DNA of 64,000 nt, taken from contig NZ_JNAL01000007.1 of assembly GCF_000759955.1 (NCBI RefSeq), forward strand, positions 62,001-126,000, in the 5' to 3' direction. Below, one piece after another: positions 36,759 to 47,004 of this stretch. The position numbers and the translations under genes are program-made. Positions within the stretch are counted from its first letter, which is position 1, and each line of letters begins with the position of its first letter. This DNA comes from Prochlorococcus marinus str. MIT 9201. Its GTDB lineage: Bacteria; Cyanobacteriota; Cyanobacteriia; PCC-6307; Cyanobiaceae. The notes beneath the pieces are model-generated. The model worked only from the letters and a program-made list of their open reading frames with translations. It ran no database searches and had not been told where the DNA came from.

Positions 36759-37118
36759 AAAATTTTTTAATTTAGGAATAATTAATTTAGAGGTGACAAT
36801 CCCAATTATTTTTTCGTTATTGATTAATCCAAATTTATTACTATCTTCGCTAAATTCAATATTGTCGCCGATAACCTCAACGTTATTTTGGTTTACTGAA
36901 TTTATCCTTTTTATTAGGTTTTTATTTTTAATTGGATGATTAAAAATAACTATTTGTCGATTTTTAAGTATTGATTTATTCTTTTTATATTTTTTAAAAA
37001 ATACAATGTCACCTTCTTTTAGGTAAGGAAACATCGATTCACCTCTAATGATAGCGGTTTTTCTTGAACCTAAAAAAAATAAAATAATATCAAAAAAACT
37101 TTTGAAAATAACTCTGAT
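36717..37118 (-). CDS. sodX: Nickel-type SOD maturation protease SodX (signal-peptidase fold), non-standard start
   Basis: An S26-type peptidase that removes the SodN leader so the nickel hook can form. The first in-frame ATG is 37034, but it is the Met of the catalytic motif RGESMFPYLKEGD; the nucleophile Ser lies one codon upstream. The frame is open without a stop to TAG at 37122-37124 and encodes RVIFKSFFDIILFFLGSRKT, a hydrophobic anchor leading into the catalytic Ser. There is no ATG, GTG or TTG in that stretch. The candidates are ATC at 37118, sharing one base with the sodN stop (TAATC where TAATG would be usual), and ATT at 37109. The catalytic lysine fits in LIKRIN. Confidence 0.8.
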   Translation of the reverse strand: MRVIFKSFFDIILFFLGSRKTAIIRGESMFPYLKEGDIVFFKKYKKNKSILKNRQIVIFNHPIKNKNLIKRINSVNQNNVEVIGDNIEFSEDSNKFGLINNEKIIGIVTSKLIIPKLKNFLIQKNRSTSLNPK

Positions 37119-37591
37119 TAACTAGCTTTTACAAAAGCGTCTGATCTTCCTTTTGAAGCCCAGAAAATATTATGAATTTTTTCTACATAACTCATGAGTT
37201 CTTCAGCTTGGGCTAAGTCAATATTAACTTTGCATGCACTGCATAATTTGGCCGCCTTCCAAATGGTTTCATGTAAGTCTGGATAAGTTTCTAAATGAAC
37301 TGGTTTAAAATAATCTGTCCACAAAATTAGAATTTCTTTCTTTGTTTCTTTTGCTTGCTCTTCTTTGACTGCAACATATCTAGAAAATGTATTACTGTAT
37401 GAAGCCCACTCTGCTGAATCAGTGCTAGAAGGAGCTTCTAATGCAATAAGTTTTTTTGTCATTGATAAAACTGCTTCAGCTGCAACTCTCGTAGAAGCTG
37501 GGTCGTAAACACCACAAGGACCATCACAGTGAGCATGGACTGTCATTGGGGATTTTTTATCTAGAAAAGAATTGAATAATTTACTTAACAT
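37118..37591 (-). CDS. sodN: Nickel superoxide dismutase
   Basis: A 157-residue precursor. After a leader of about 20 residues the mature N-terminus is HCDGPCGVYDPASTRVA, the nickel hook with His1, Cys2 and Cys6 as ligands; the rest is the four-helix bundle. It dismutates superoxide and forms a hexamer. The leader must be cut exactly before His by SodX, whose gene follows immediately. Nickel replaces iron or manganese, a known feature of marine picocyanobacteria in iron-poor water. Confidence 0.97.
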   Translation of the reverse strand: MLSKLFNSFLDKKSPMTVHAHCDGPCGVYDPASTRVAAEAVLSMTKKLIALEAPSSTDSAEWASYSNTFSRYVAVKEEQAKETKKEILILWTDYFKPVHLETYPDLHETIWKAAKLCSACKVNIDLAQAEELMSYVEKIHNIFWASKGRSDAFVKAS

Positions 37592-37667
37592 TTCAAATAT
37601 TTGGTGTTGTATATATTACTTGGATATTAACTAAATTGAAAAGTCTTAGATATTTTTCTTACTTAAT

Positions 37668-38240
37668 TTAATTGACTTTTAATAATTCAACTTCAAATAT
37701 TAAAGTCGCATTAGCAGGAATTACATTTCCAGCTCCTCTTGATCCGTATCCAAGTTCCGGAGGTATTGTTAATTTTCTTTTGCCTCCAACTTTCATGCCT
37801 GCTACACCTTCGTCCCAACCTTTTATTACTCGTCCAGCACCCAAGGGAAAGCTGAATGGAGCTCTGCCGATACTGGTATCAAATTGTGTCCCGTCTTCTA
37901 GTGTTCCTGTGTAATTTACAGTAACAGTTTGTCCAGCACTAGCTTCATCTCCTTCCCCGTTTACGATATCTGCAATAATTAGACCACTTTCTGTAGTCCT
38001 TGAATTGTTGTCTGATGGTGTTTCTTCTGCCATAGCGAAAAGTATAGGATTTGGATCAGATGGGTCTAGCTCAAATAAATTATTATTTGAGACATTTGAT
38101 GATTTTGCAACAGGTGTTCTTTGAACTGACTGGGTTTCTGATTCAGCAGCATTAACAACTTGAGGTGAATTAAATTGACTGAAAAGAGTTAATGAAATAC
38201 AAAAAACAAAAACTGCAAAACTGATAAAGACTTCTTTCAC
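37668..38240 (-). CDS. FKBP-type peptidyl-prolyl cis-trans isomerase
   Basis: 190 residues. An N-terminal hydrophobic segment (about 5-22) acts as a signal peptide or anchor, followed by a polar linker and an FKBP domain at about 84-190 ([71 protein letters not shown]). All core active-site aromatics are present. It folds proteins outside the cytoplasm, probably in the thylakoid lumen or periplasm. It lies 76 bases upstream of sodN with its own spacing. Confidence 0.94.
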   Translation of the reverse strand: MKEVFISFAVFVFCISLTLFSQFNSPQVVNAAESETQSVQRTPVAKSSNVSNNNLFELDPSDPNPILFAMAEETPSDNNSRTTESGLIIADIVNGEGDEASAGQTVTVNYTGTLEDGTQFDTSIGRAPFSFPLGAGRVIKGWDEGVAGMKVGGKRKLTIPPELGYGSRGAGNVIPANATLIFEVELLKVN

Positions 38241-38326
38241 TTAAATTTTGAAAGTTACTAAATCTTAGTCTACTGAATGAAGGTACAATAAATGGGTGAT
38301 TATAAATTTAATTTCGTAATTTTAGA

Positions 38327-39814
38327 TTGTTAATCCCAACTCAAATAAAAAGTCTAAGACAATATTTTTACCCTTGTTTAGGGGGGATTTTAGGAGGAAT
38401 TTCAGTTTCAAATCATTTTTGGCTGATTTTTATGCCGATATCATTATTTATTTTATGGCAGGGAAGTGATAGGAGAATAGCAAATTTTTGTTGGGGTTTT
38501 TTCTTTATCTTGATAAGTCATTCTTGGCTTTATGATCTTCATCCATTGTCATGGCTTGGGTTTTCATGGCTTACAAGTTTAATAATCACCATTCTAATAT
38601 TATTATTTTGCGCTTTTTTGGGTGGGATATTAGTTTATTTATGGGGATTGTTAGTTGAAATCATTCTCTGGAAAGAAGATGTTTTCAAAATGAAAATATT
38701 ATCTTTAACAGTAAAAGTATTTTTTTTAGCTTTGACTTGGGGTATTGGTGAATTGATACTTTCTCAAACACCTTTTTTTTGGATAGGTTTAGGAGAGAGT
38801 CTTATCCCAGGTGATATTTATCTTGCTGGTTTAGCAAGATGGATTGGTGCAAGTGGTTTATGCGTATTACAAATATTGATTGGATTTTGGATTTTTTATA
38901 TTCAAGGTAGATGGGAAAGAAAACTTTACTTTAAAAAAATATTTCTTTTAGGACTTTTGGTTTTTATTTTCTTACATTTATTTGGAGGTTTAACAACTCC
39001 AATTAAAAGAAATTATGAATATCCAGTAGCTATTTGGCAAACTAATATACCAACAAGAGAAAAATTAAAAATAAATGATGAATTTATTGAAGAAAAGCTA
39101 TTTATCGCTCAAAAGTATGCTTTATCAAACAAAGTGAAACTTCTTGTTGCTCCTGAAGGGACTTTAAATAGTAATTTTTATTTATCTAAAGGCTTTGAGG
39201 TTAATACCTTGGCAGGAGGTTTCCGATATTTTAATAATGAGTTAAGAAGTTCTTTACTCGGATTTAAAGTTGGAGATAAATCTTTAAACTCATTTATAGA
39301 TAAACATAGACTTGTTCCATTAGGTGAAAAAATACCTAGATTTCTAGATAGTTTTTCAAGAGGATTATCTGCTGTAGGAGGAATTCAACCTGGCTCTGAT
39401 TCAAGATTGTTTGATCCAAAATTTACACAACCTCTGGCAGTAGCTATTTGTTATGAAATTAGTGATGGATTGAAAATAAGAAAGGCTATTAATAGCGGTG
39501 CAAAACTAATAATAACTGCAGCAAATTTAGATCCCTATCCAACTAAGCTTTATAATCAATTCCTGTCTTTGGCAAGATTGAGAAGTATTGAAAATAAAAA
39601 AGATAATCTACTTGTATCAAACACTGGTCCTTCGGGTTTAGTTAAAGATGATGGGAAAATAATTAAACTTCTAGATTTAAATGTGGAGCAAAATAAAGTA
39701 GTTTTCCCCAATTTTTCATCCGACAAGACCTTCTATACAAAATTTGGAGATAAACCTATTTTGTTATTGTTTATATTTTTTATGGGATTAAATTTATTTT
39801 GTAAAATTAATTAA
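38327..39814 (+). CDS. lnt: Apolipoprotein N-acyltransferase
   Basis: A 495-residue membrane enzyme that N-acylates lipoproteins at the periplasmic face. About six to seven N-terminal helices cover residues 1-225, followed by a nitrilase-fold domain. The Lnt triad is visible: Glu in VAPEGTLNS, Lys in [10 protein letters not shown], Cys in [10 protein letters not shown]. The start is TTG at 38327. Length matches the family. The 3' end overlaps mnmA by 8 bases, tail to tail. Confidence 0.92.
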   Translation: MLIPTQIKSLRQYFYPCLGGILGGISVSNHFWLIFMPISLFILWQGSDRRIANFCWGFFFILISHSWLYDLHPLSWLGFSWLTSLIITILILLFCAFLGGILVYLWGLLVEIILWKEDVFKMKILSLTVKVFFLALTWGIGELILSQTPFFWIGLGESLIPGDIYLAGLARWIGASGLCVLQILIGFWIFYIQGRWERKLYFKKIFLLGLLVFIFLHLFGGLTTPIKRNYEYPVAIWQTNIPTREKLKINDEFIEEKLFIAQKYALSNKVKLLVAPEGTLNSNFYLSKGFEVNTLAGGFRYFNNELRSSLLGFKVGDKSLNSFIDKHRLVPLGEKIPRFLDSFSRGLSAVGGIQPGSDSRLFDPKFTQPLAVAICYEISDGLKIRKAINSGAKLIITAANLDPYPTKLYNQFLSLARLRSIENKKDNLLVSNTGPSGLVKDDGKIIKLLDLNVEQNKVVFPNFSSDKTFYTKFGDKPILLLFIFFMGLNLFCKIN

Positions 39815-40964
39815 TTAATCCGCCACCTAATAAAATTTCTCCTGTATAAAAAACTGCAGCTTGTCCCGGTGTTACTGAACTTTGACTTTCTTCAAATATT
39901 AATTTAAATGTTTTAGTTGGATTATCTAAATTTTTCAAAGGGATTAAAGTTCCTTTTACAGGATGACTTCTATATCTTATTTGTGCTTCTACTTGTATCT
40001 CTTGCTTAGGTTCCTCGATTGAAACCCAGTTAACCTTAGTAATTATTGCTTCTTTATTAAATAGATCACTTTTATCTGCTACATAAACTATGTTTTTTAC
40101 CCTGTCTAAACTTTTTACATATAATGGATCAGGCCAAGCGATGCCCAAACCTTTTCTTTGACCTACTGTAAAGTGCTGAATTCCATTGTGCGTTCCCAGG
40201 ACTTTCCCATTTACATGCACAATTTCTCCTCCATTGGGTTCAATGTGTTTGTCGATAAATCTCTGCATTGATCCATAATGCTCAACTAAACATAAATCTT
40301 GACTTTCTGGTTTTTGAGCAGTTCTAAGGCCTAATCTCTGGGCTTCCTTTCTTGTTTCTTCTTTTTTCATTTCACCAAGAGGAAATTCTAATCTGCTTAG
40401 TACTTCTTGTGAAAGAGAATAAAGAAAATAACTTTGGTCCTTGTTTTCGTCAGCACCTCTTAGAAGAAGGAAGTCCTTAAATACAAAGCTCTTGCAATCA
40501 AGTGTTTCAGCATAAGATGATTTTTTTATCCTTGCGTAATGTCCGGTCGCAATATGAGTAAATTCTTTTTTGTTTATTGCGTAATTAAGCATCTCTTCAA
40601 ACTTCACATTCTTGTTGCACATCGAACATGGCAGTGGAGTGAATCCTTTCTCATAGCTTTCAGTAGTTTTTTTAATTACCTCCCTTTCGAAAATTTCTCT
40701 TGAATCTATTATTTTATGATTAATTCCCAAATCTTCACAAAGGCCAGCAGCATCTACTAATCCTTCAGAACAACAGGAGCCTTGTCCTTTCATTAGCCAA
40801 AGAGTTAGTCCCTCAACATTCCAGCCTCTTTCTACAAGAAGAGCAGCTGAAAGGGAGCTATCTACGCCACCAGAAAGACCTACAATAATATTTTTCTTCT
40901 TTTTAGTTTTATTATTAGAAGAAAAAAAGTTCTCTAATTTTTTATCCTTTTGTGTCTTTAACAT
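39807..40964 (-). CDS. mnmA: tRNA-specific 2-thiouridylase MnmA
   Basis: A 385-residue enzyme that thiolates U34 of tRNA-Lys, -Glu and -Gln. The PP-loop [15 protein letters not shown] is at about residues 29-43. The catalytic cysteines are in [13 protein letters not shown] and [12 protein letters not shown], and the tRNA-binding [10 protein letters not shown] is present. The start at 40964 is 47 bases from the nnr start on the opposite strand, so the two genes share a very short divergent promoter region. Confidence 0.96.
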   Translation of the reverse strand: MLKTQKDKKLENFFSSNNKTKKKKNIIVGLSGGVDSSLSAALLVERGWNVEGLTLWLMKGQGSCCSEGLVDAAGLCEDLGINHKIIDSREIFEREVIKKTTESYEKGFTPLPCSMCNKNVKFEEMLNYAINKKEFTHIATGHYARIKKSSYAETLDCKSFVFKDFLLLRGADENKDQSYFLYSLSQEVLSRLEFPLGEMKKEETRKEAQRLGLRTAQKPESQDLCLVEHYGSMQRFIDKHIEPNGGEIVHVNGKVLGTHNGIQHFTVGQRKGLGIAWPDPLYVKSLDRVKNIVYVADKSDLFNKEAIITKVNWVSIEEPKQEIQVEAQIRYRSHPVKGTLIPLKNLDNPTKTFKLIFEESQSSVTPGQAAVFYTGEILLGGGLIN

Positions 40965-41011
40965 GGAAGTTTAAATTTTTTGAACAGTTCTTCAATTGCT
41001 TTGTACTAATT

Positions 41012-42577
41012 ATGAACAAAATTGTATGGCCAACAATTGATTTTAAACATTTAATTGTTGATTCAAAGCAAATGTTGATATTAGAGAAAGAAATGTTTTC
41101 TGTTGGAATGCCACAAGAAGCATTGATGGAAAAAGCTGGTATCCAAATTAGTAGATGGCTCTTAAAAAAGAAACCTCTTCTAAAGCATGGAATAACTGTT
41201 TTTATAGGTCCTGGGCATAATGGCGGGGATGGTGCAGTAATAGCTAGAGAGCTTTTTTTGAAAGGGTATCTAGTCAAGGTATGGTGCCCATTCCCTGTAA
41301 AAAAAACACTAACAAATAGCCATATTAATTATCTTACATCTATTGGTGTAAAAAATTTACAAGAACCTCCTGATGCAAAGGGCAAAGAACTTTGGATTGA
41401 TGCGGTTTTTGGAAATAATCAAAGAGGAAAAGTTGATAGCAAATTAATTAATTTGTTTCTTCAGAAATTTCATAATAAAAAAGGAAAGGTTGTAAGCATA
41501 GACGTTCCTACAGGATTATGTCCAGATAAAGGGCAGCCTTTCTCAGATAATGCTGTAAAGGCAGACTACACATTAGCCATTGGTCTTTGTAAGGTTGGAT
41601 TGTTGCAAGATTCTGCTTTACCTTTTATTGGAGAATTGAAGCATATCGATATTGGGATACCTCCTAAAAAATTATTCAATATCGAAAAAAAGATTTTTAA
41701 GGTTACCTATAGTGATGTGGAAAATATTGATCTACCTTTTCTACCCAAAAATTCTAACAAGTATAGACGAGGGAGAACATTATTAATCGCCGGAAGTGGA
41801 AAGTATCCAGGAGCTGCATACTTGACATTAAAAGGTGCCATATCAAGCGGAGCAGGTTATATCTCTGCAATCCTACCTGAGTCAATTGCTGATTCTGTTT
41901 GGCAAGTTGCTCCAGAAATAGTTTTAAAAGGAACTATGCAATCGAATCAAAATGGTACTGCATCTTTATTCAGTGCATTAAAGGATATTGATCTAAGTGT
42001 GTATGATTCAATAGCTGTAGGCCCTGGAATAGGAATTGATAATGATGATTGGCAAAAATCAAAAGATTACTTTATGGATTTTGAAGGATTATTGATTTTG
42101 GATGCAGATGCGCTCAATAGAATTTCAGAATCTAAATTAGGATCTAAATTTTTTTTAGAAAGAAAGTACCAAACATGGATTACACCTCATAGCAAAGAAT
42201 TTTTAAGGTTATTCCCACAAATTAAATGTGAAACTAATCTCGGAATGGCTTTTAAAGCGGCAAAAGAGTTTAATATTAGTATTTTGTTAAAGGGAGCTAA
42301 CAGTATAGTTGCTGACCAAAAAAAGGTATGGCAACTTTTTGGGACCGATTCTCAGACAGCTAGGGCTGGATTGGGTGATCTCTTATCTGGATTTGTAGCG
42401 GGCAGTTCTGCCATTGATTCAACCATCTGCAGAAATATAACAACTGATTTTTTTGCTAAGTACGTTCTTTTACATTCATTTGCCTCATCAAAGTGCAAAA
42501 CTGGGTCAAATGCATTCGCTATTGGGGATGAATTATCTAAATTAATGAGAAATAGAAAAATGAGACAAATATCTTGA
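41012..42577 (+). CDS. nnr: Bifunctional NAD(P)H-hydrate repair enzyme Nnr
   Basis: 521 residues from the ATG at 41012 (MNKIVWPTIDF). An in-frame ATG at 40952 would run into mnmA and adds a non-conserved stretch. The N-terminal epimerase domain (YjeF_N, about 1-220) shows FIGPGHNGGDGAVIAREL. The C-terminal ADP-dependent dehydratase domain (about 235-515) shows IAGSGKYPGAAYLTLKGA and the signature RAGLGDLLSGFVAG. It repairs damaged NADHX and NADPHX. Confidence 0.94.
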   Translation: MNKIVWPTIDFKHLIVDSKQMLILEKEMFSVGMPQEALMEKAGIQISRWLLKKKPLLKHGITVFIGPGHNGGDGAVIARELFLKGYLVKVWCPFPVKKTLTNSHINYLTSIGVKNLQEPPDAKGKELWIDAVFGNNQRGKVDSKLINLFLQKFHNKKGKVVSIDVPTGLCPDKGQPFSDNAVKADYTLAIGLCKVGLLQDSALPFIGELKHIDIGIPPKKLFNIEKKIFKVTYSDVENIDLPFLPKNSNKYRRGRTLLIAGSGKYPGAAYLTLKGAISSGAGYISAILPESIADSVWQVAPEIVLKGTMQSNQNGTASLFSALKDIDLSVYDSIAVGPGIGIDNDDWQKSKDYFMDFEGLLILDADALNRISESKLGSKFFLERKYQTWITPHSKEFLRLFPQIKCETNLGMAFKAAKEFNISILLKGANSIVADQKKVWQLFGTDSQTARAGLGDLLSGFVAGSSAIDSTICRNITTDFFAKYVLLHSFASSKCKTGSNAFAIGDELSKLMRNRKMRQIS

Positions 42578-42716
42578 AAGAAACAATTAAGGCGAGTTTT
42601 TTATAGTTTTAAACACATAAATATACAAATATTACATGAAATCTGAAGCGCGCATTAAATATTCGGCTATTTCTAAAAAAATGTAGGAAAGTTTTAATAC
42701 CTTATGCGGGTTAAAA

Positions 42717-43658
42717 ATGGTTTCATCTATTCCAACACAAGCAGAACCACAAAAAAGAAGAGGAAATGATCCTATAAGTTGGTACCTGCAAAATATCGGT
42801 AGAGTACCTTTATTAACTCCTTCTGAAGAAATTGAATTGGGTAATCAAGTTCAGAAAATGATGATACTTACTGAAGATGGTCAATTAAACGAAAAAAATA
42901 AAGAATTCTCTAAACAAGAAAAAAGAACAATAAAAATTGGCAGAAGATCAAAAGAGAGAATGATGAAAGCAAATCTTAGATTAGTTGTAAGTGTAGCGAA
43001 GAAATACCAAGGTAAAGGTTTAGAACTTCTTGACCTAGTTCAGGAGGGGTCTCTTGGTTTAGAAAGGGCTGTTGAAAAATTTGATCCGACAAGAGGATAT
43101 AAGTTTTCTACATATGCCTTCTGGTGGATTAGACAAAGTATGACAAGAGCAATTGCTTGTCAATCTAGAACAATCAGGTTGCCGGTACATTTAAGCGAGA
43201 GATTAGCATCTATAAGAAAAGTTAGTAGGGATCTAGCACACAAACTTGGTGCCATGCCAAGCAGAATTGAAATTGCAGAAGCAATGGAAATTGATGTGGA
43301 GGAATTAGATTCTGTTTTGAGACAGGCTTTATCAACAAGTAGTTTAGATGCACCAGTTAATGGTGATGATGGCAGAAGCTTTTTAGGAGATTTAATTGCA
43401 GATAGTAATAATGAAGAGCCTTTAGATCAAGTTGAGCAGAAAATGCATCAAGAGCAACTTGGGAAGTGGTTAAGTCACCTAAGTGAGCAAGAACAGCATG
43501 TTCTTAAATTAAGGTTTGGATTAGATGGGAATGAGCGACACACACTTGCTGAAATAGGAAGATTATTAGAAGTTTCTAGAGAAAGAGTTAGACAGGTTGA
43601 ATTGAAGGCATTAAGAAAGTTAAGAAATTTAACTAGAAAATTGCCTAGCGGAATTTAA
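42717..43658 (+). CDS. Group 2 sigma-70 family sigma factor
   Basis: 313 residues. Region 1.2 is present (DPISWYLQNIGRVPLLTPSEE). Region 2 includes RLVVSVAKKYQGKGLELLDL and the promoter-melting/-10 segment YKFSTYAFWWIRQSMTRAIA. Region 3 follows, then region 4.2 with helix-turn-helix TLAEIGRLLEVSRERVRQVE. Short length and the missing region 1.1 mark it as a group 2 (non-essential, RpoD-like) factor. Cyanobacteria use these for light, stress and circadian responses. The specific paralogue cannot be named from here. Confidence 0.92.
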   Translation: MVSSIPTQAEPQKRRGNDPISWYLQNIGRVPLLTPSEEIELGNQVQKMMILTEDGQLNEKNKEFSKQEKRTIKIGRRSKERMMKANLRLVVSVAKKYQGKGLELLDLVQEGSLGLERAVEKFDPTRGYKFSTYAFWWIRQSMTRAIACQSRTIRLPVHLSERLASIRKVSRDLAHKLGAMPSRIEIAEAMEIDVEELDSVLRQALSTSSLDAPVNGDDGRSFLGDLIADSNNEEPLDQVEQKMHQEQLGKWLSHLSEQEQHVLKLRFGLDGNERHTLAEIGRLLEVSRERVRQVELKALRKLRNLTRKLPSGI

Positions 43659-44732
43659 TTAATCTTCAGCCCAAATATATCTAGTTAATTCTTCTGAAGG
43701 GGGCTCAGGCGCTTCCAAAGCATTTTTAACAGATTCTGATATCTCGGTATCAATTTTCTTATCAATACTCTTTAATTCTTCTTCCGTTGCAAATTTACCC
43801 TCAATAATTTCTTGCGCTAATTTTTTAATGGGATCTCTTTTCCCCCAAAACTCTTTCTCTTTCTCAGACCTTAATTCATCTGGGTCTGCAAGAGAATGTC
43901 CTCTAAATCGGTAAGTCAAGCATTCTAAAAGTGTTGGCCCTTCTCCAGCTCTTGCACGCTCAATTGCCCTTTGTGCTGCTCCTCTAACTGCTAATACATC
44001 CATTCCATCTACTTCTTCGCCATGCATTCCAAAAGCAGAGGCTTTTCTCCAGATTTCAGGATTGCTAGTAGCTCTGTCATGAGCCATACCGATGGCCCAT
44101 TTATTGTTCTCAACAACAAAAATTATGGGTAATTTCCATAATTGCGCCATGTTTAAACATTCAAAAAACTGTCCATTATTGCAAGTTCCATCACCAAAGA
44201 ATGCTGCAGTTACTGAATCACTGCTTTTATCACAAGCAACTTCCTTTTTGTATCTACTTGAAAAGGCTGCTCCTAAAGCAACTGGAATTCCTTCTCCAAT
44301 AAATGCATATCCTCCAAGTAAGTGATGCTCTCTTGAAAATAAATGCATGGAACCTCCTCGGCCTTTGCTGCAACCTGTGGCTTTACCAAAAAGTTCACTC
44401 ATTACTTCAAAGGAGGGAACACCTGCACTTAGTGCATGAACATGATCGCGGTAGGTACTACAAAACCAATCATGTTTTTTTTTCATAGCGCCAATTACGC
44501 CAGTACTTATTGCCTCTTGACCGTTATACAAGTGAACGAAACCAAACATTTTTCCTCTGTAATACATCTCTGCACACTTATCTTCGAATCTTCGACCAAG
44601 AGTCATATCTTCATAAAGAAATAATCCTGTTTCTCGATCTAGTTCGGCTTTTTTAAAGTCTTGAAGATTTGAGATTCTCTCTACGTGTGTTTCCAAGAAA
44701 AATACCTTAATGAAGTTTTGATTTGTTAACAT
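43659..44732 (-). CDS. pdhA: Pyruvate dehydrogenase E1 component, alpha subunit
   Basis: A 357-residue TPP-binding subunit that decarboxylates pyruvate with PdhB. The TPP motif is [20 protein letters not shown], with [11 protein letters not shown] following. The GRGGSMHLF segment and the phosphorylation-loop-like [14 protein letters not shown] are conserved. The first 30 residues are variable, so the exact start is less certain. It abuts the sigma-factor stop with no spacing, tail to tail. lpdA at 33.7 kb supplies E3. Confidence 0.95.
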   Translation of the reverse strand: MLTNQNFIKVFFLETHVERISNLQDFKKAELDRETGLFLYEDMTLGRRFEDKCAEMYYRGKMFGFVHLYNGQEAISTGVIGAMKKKHDWFCSTYRDHVHALSAGVPSFEVMSELFGKATGCSKGRGGSMHLFSREHHLLGGYAFIGEGIPVALGAAFSSRYKKEVACDKSSDSVTAAFFGDGTCNNGQFFECLNMAQLWKLPIIFVVENNKWAIGMAHDRATSNPEIWRKASAFGMHGEEVDGMDVLAVRGAAQRAIERARAGEGPTLLECLTYRFRGHSLADPDELRSEKEKEFWGKRDPIKKLAQEIIEGKFATEEELKSIDKKIDTEISESVKNALEAPEPPSEELTRYIWAED

Positions 44733-44845
44733 TCTAAGCCGTGAAGGGCAATTTTCATGATTTTTTTTAATAACTCTGTAAGACCTTATGAAAAAATTTT
44801 TTAACTTGATAAAATTTATCTAAGAATTTTCAATAGGATATTTGC

Positions 44846-46957
44846 TTGGAACTTCCTTTAGACCATTTTCGTTTAATTGGCGTAAGCCCCTCTGCATCAT
44901 CTGAGGAAATATTAAGGGCGTTTCAATTACGGTTAGATAAGACACCCGATGAAGGTTTTACTTACGAAGTTTTAACCCAAAGATCTGAGTTACTTCGACT
45001 AACTGCGGATTTACTTACAGATCCAGAAAGCAGGAGAGAATATGAAAATTTGTTATTAAATGGTGAGTCTGGACTGGAGTTTTCTTCAAATAGAGAAGTA
45101 GCAGGATTAATACTTCTTTGGGAATCAGGTTCTTCTAAAGAAGCTTTTAAAATCACAAGAAAAGCGTTGCAGCCTCCACAAACTCCAGCTTTAGGAAGTA
45201 GTAGAGAAGCTGATTTAACATTATTGGCTGCTTTAACAGCTAGAGATTCTGCGATTCAAGAACAACAGCTTAGATCTTATTCGAACGCGGCAGACTTTTT
45301 ACAAGAGGGTATTCAACTTCTTCAAAGAATGGGAAAACTTGGTGATAGAAGAAAAGAGCTTGAAGAAGACTTGCTTTCTCTTCTTCCTTACAGGATTCTA
45401 GATCTACTAAGTAGGGATTTAAATGATCAGGAGTCTCATAAAAAAGGTTTAAGTATGTTGGAAAATTTAATAATTAAAAGAGGTGGTTTAGAGGGTAATA
45501 ATAAATCTGAGTATAAGGATTATCTTAGTCAGCAAGAATTTGAAACTTTTTTTCAACAAATAAAACCATTTTTGACAGTCCAAGAACAAATAGATTTGTT
45601 TCTTGAATTACAAAAAAGAGGATCATTAGAAGCAGGATTTTTAGCTTTCCTATCCTTAACAGCTATTGGCTTTTCAAGAAGAAAACCTGAAAAATTATTT
45701 GAAGCAAGGAGAATACTAAAGAAGCTTAATTTATCAGGTTTAGATTCAATGCCTCTTATTGGTTGTCTAGATCTACTTTTGGCGGATATTGATCAAGCTT
45801 CTGCAAGGTTCTCTAGTAGTTCTGATGAGAATTTAAGAGATTGGCTTAATAATTATCCAGGAAACAAGTTAGAAGCGATATGTATTTTCTGTAAAAATTG
45901 GTTGGAGAACGATGTTTTAGTTGGTTATAGAGATATTGACTCAAAAGAGGTGGATTTAGATTCTTGGTTTGAAGATAGGGAAATTCAGGAATTTATTGAA
46001 AAATTAGAAAAGAAATCAATCAAGACTACAATTAAATCAAATTTTCAAAACGAACAGTTAAGACAAGAATCTTCGATAAACATCACTGAAAATGTTGATA
46101 ATGCATTGATTAATATTGATGAAAGGAAATTGCCTTGGCCAGGGGGCATTAAAATTAAACAAGAATACGAAAAGTTTGATACCGAAGAGAATAAGTTCAA
46201 TAAGAAAAACTTTAAAAATAAACCTATAGAGGTTTATAGTTACTTAATCGAAAAAATTGCAGAATTTAAGTTTAGTTTTGGCGAATTTTTAAGTCACAAA
46301 AAAATTTTTAGTCAGTCACCATATCTAATTTATATATATGCGTTTTTAATCCTATTCACATTTGGTATTGGGATTGGATTTTTAAGAAATAATTCCAAAA
46401 ATTCAATTCAAGGTAATCCTGTTGTAGATCAACCTTTTATAGTTGGAGATAAAAAGGTTAGCGAGAAAAATAATATTCAAGAAATAAAGAAGAAATCTAA
46501 ATCTCCAAAGCAATCAAACTCAATATCTGGGGAAATTACTCCAAATGTATCGTTTAAAGTAAATAAAATAACTAATAGCTCTCCTTCTTTAGATGAGATA
46601 AGAAATTTAATTAATGCCTGGCTTCAAAGTAAAAGTAATTATTTAGCTGGAAAGAGTGAAATTAATCTTTCCAAGATTGTTAACAATGGTTTAATTGATA
46701 GGACAATTGAAGAAAGAAAAAATGATATCAAGAAAGGAATTTATAAAGAAATTTATTCTCAAATAATGAAGATAGATTTAGAATCTCAAACCTCCTCAAG
46801 GATTGTTGTTTTAGTAGAATTAAATTATCTAGAAAGAATAGTAAAGAGTTCTGGAGAACTTGTTAATGAAACGATATTGAATCCGTTAAAAGTTAAATAT
46901 ATTTTAGGTTTTTCTAATAAATCATGGAAATTAGTTGATTTTGTAAGCGGCTTATAA
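44846..46957 (+). CDS. ftn2: Cell division protein Ftn2/ZipN (ARC6 homologue)
   Basis: A 703-residue membrane-anchored division protein that tethers FtsZ in cyanobacteria and plastids. A J-like domain is at about 5-70 (DHFRLIGVSPSASSEEILRA), then a long helical repeat region. One transmembrane helix is at about 490-512, and a C-terminal IMS-type domain (about 590-703, from LINAWLQSKSNYL) lies on the other side of the membrane. The start is TTG at 44846; nothing better is in frame. The J-like domain lacks the HPD triplet, as is usual for this family. Confidence 0.9.
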   Translation: MELPLDHFRLIGVSPSASSEEILRAFQLRLDKTPDEGFTYEVLTQRSELLRLTADLLTDPESRREYENLLLNGESGLEFSSNREVAGLILLWESGSSKEAFKITRKALQPPQTPALGSSREADLTLLAALTARDSAIQEQQLRSYSNAADFLQEGIQLLQRMGKLGDRRKELEEDLLSLLPYRILDLLSRDLNDQESHKKGLSMLENLIIKRGGLEGNNKSEYKDYLSQQEFETFFQQIKPFLTVQEQIDLFLELQKRGSLEAGFLAFLSLTAIGFSRRKPEKLFEARRILKKLNLSGLDSMPLIGCLDLLLADIDQASARFSSSSDENLRDWLNNYPGNKLEAICIFCKNWLENDVLVGYRDIDSKEVDLDSWFEDREIQEFIEKLEKKSIKTTIKSNFQNEQLRQESSINITENVDNALINIDERKLPWPGGIKIKQEYEKFDTEENKFNKKNFKNKPIEVYSYLIEKIAEFKFSFGEFLSHKKIFSQSPYLIYIYAFLILFTFGIGIGFLRNNSKNSIQGNPVVDQPFIVGDKKVSEKNNIQEIKKKSKSPKQSNSISGEITPNVSFKVNKITNSSPSLDEIRNLINAWLQSKSNYLAGKSEINLSKIVNNGLIDRTIEERKNDIKKGIYKEIYSQIMKIDLESQTSSRIVVLVELNYLERIVKSSGELVNETILNPLKVKYILGFSNKSWKLVDFVSGL

Positions 46958-47004
46958 ATAGAAACTTCAAGATCATCTATAATATTTAAAATTTCTTTTT
47001 AATA

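Noticed and set aside
40952-41011. 20-residue extension of nnr
   Set aside because: It runs antisense into the mnmA start and has no homology; the Nnr fold begins near MNKIVWP.
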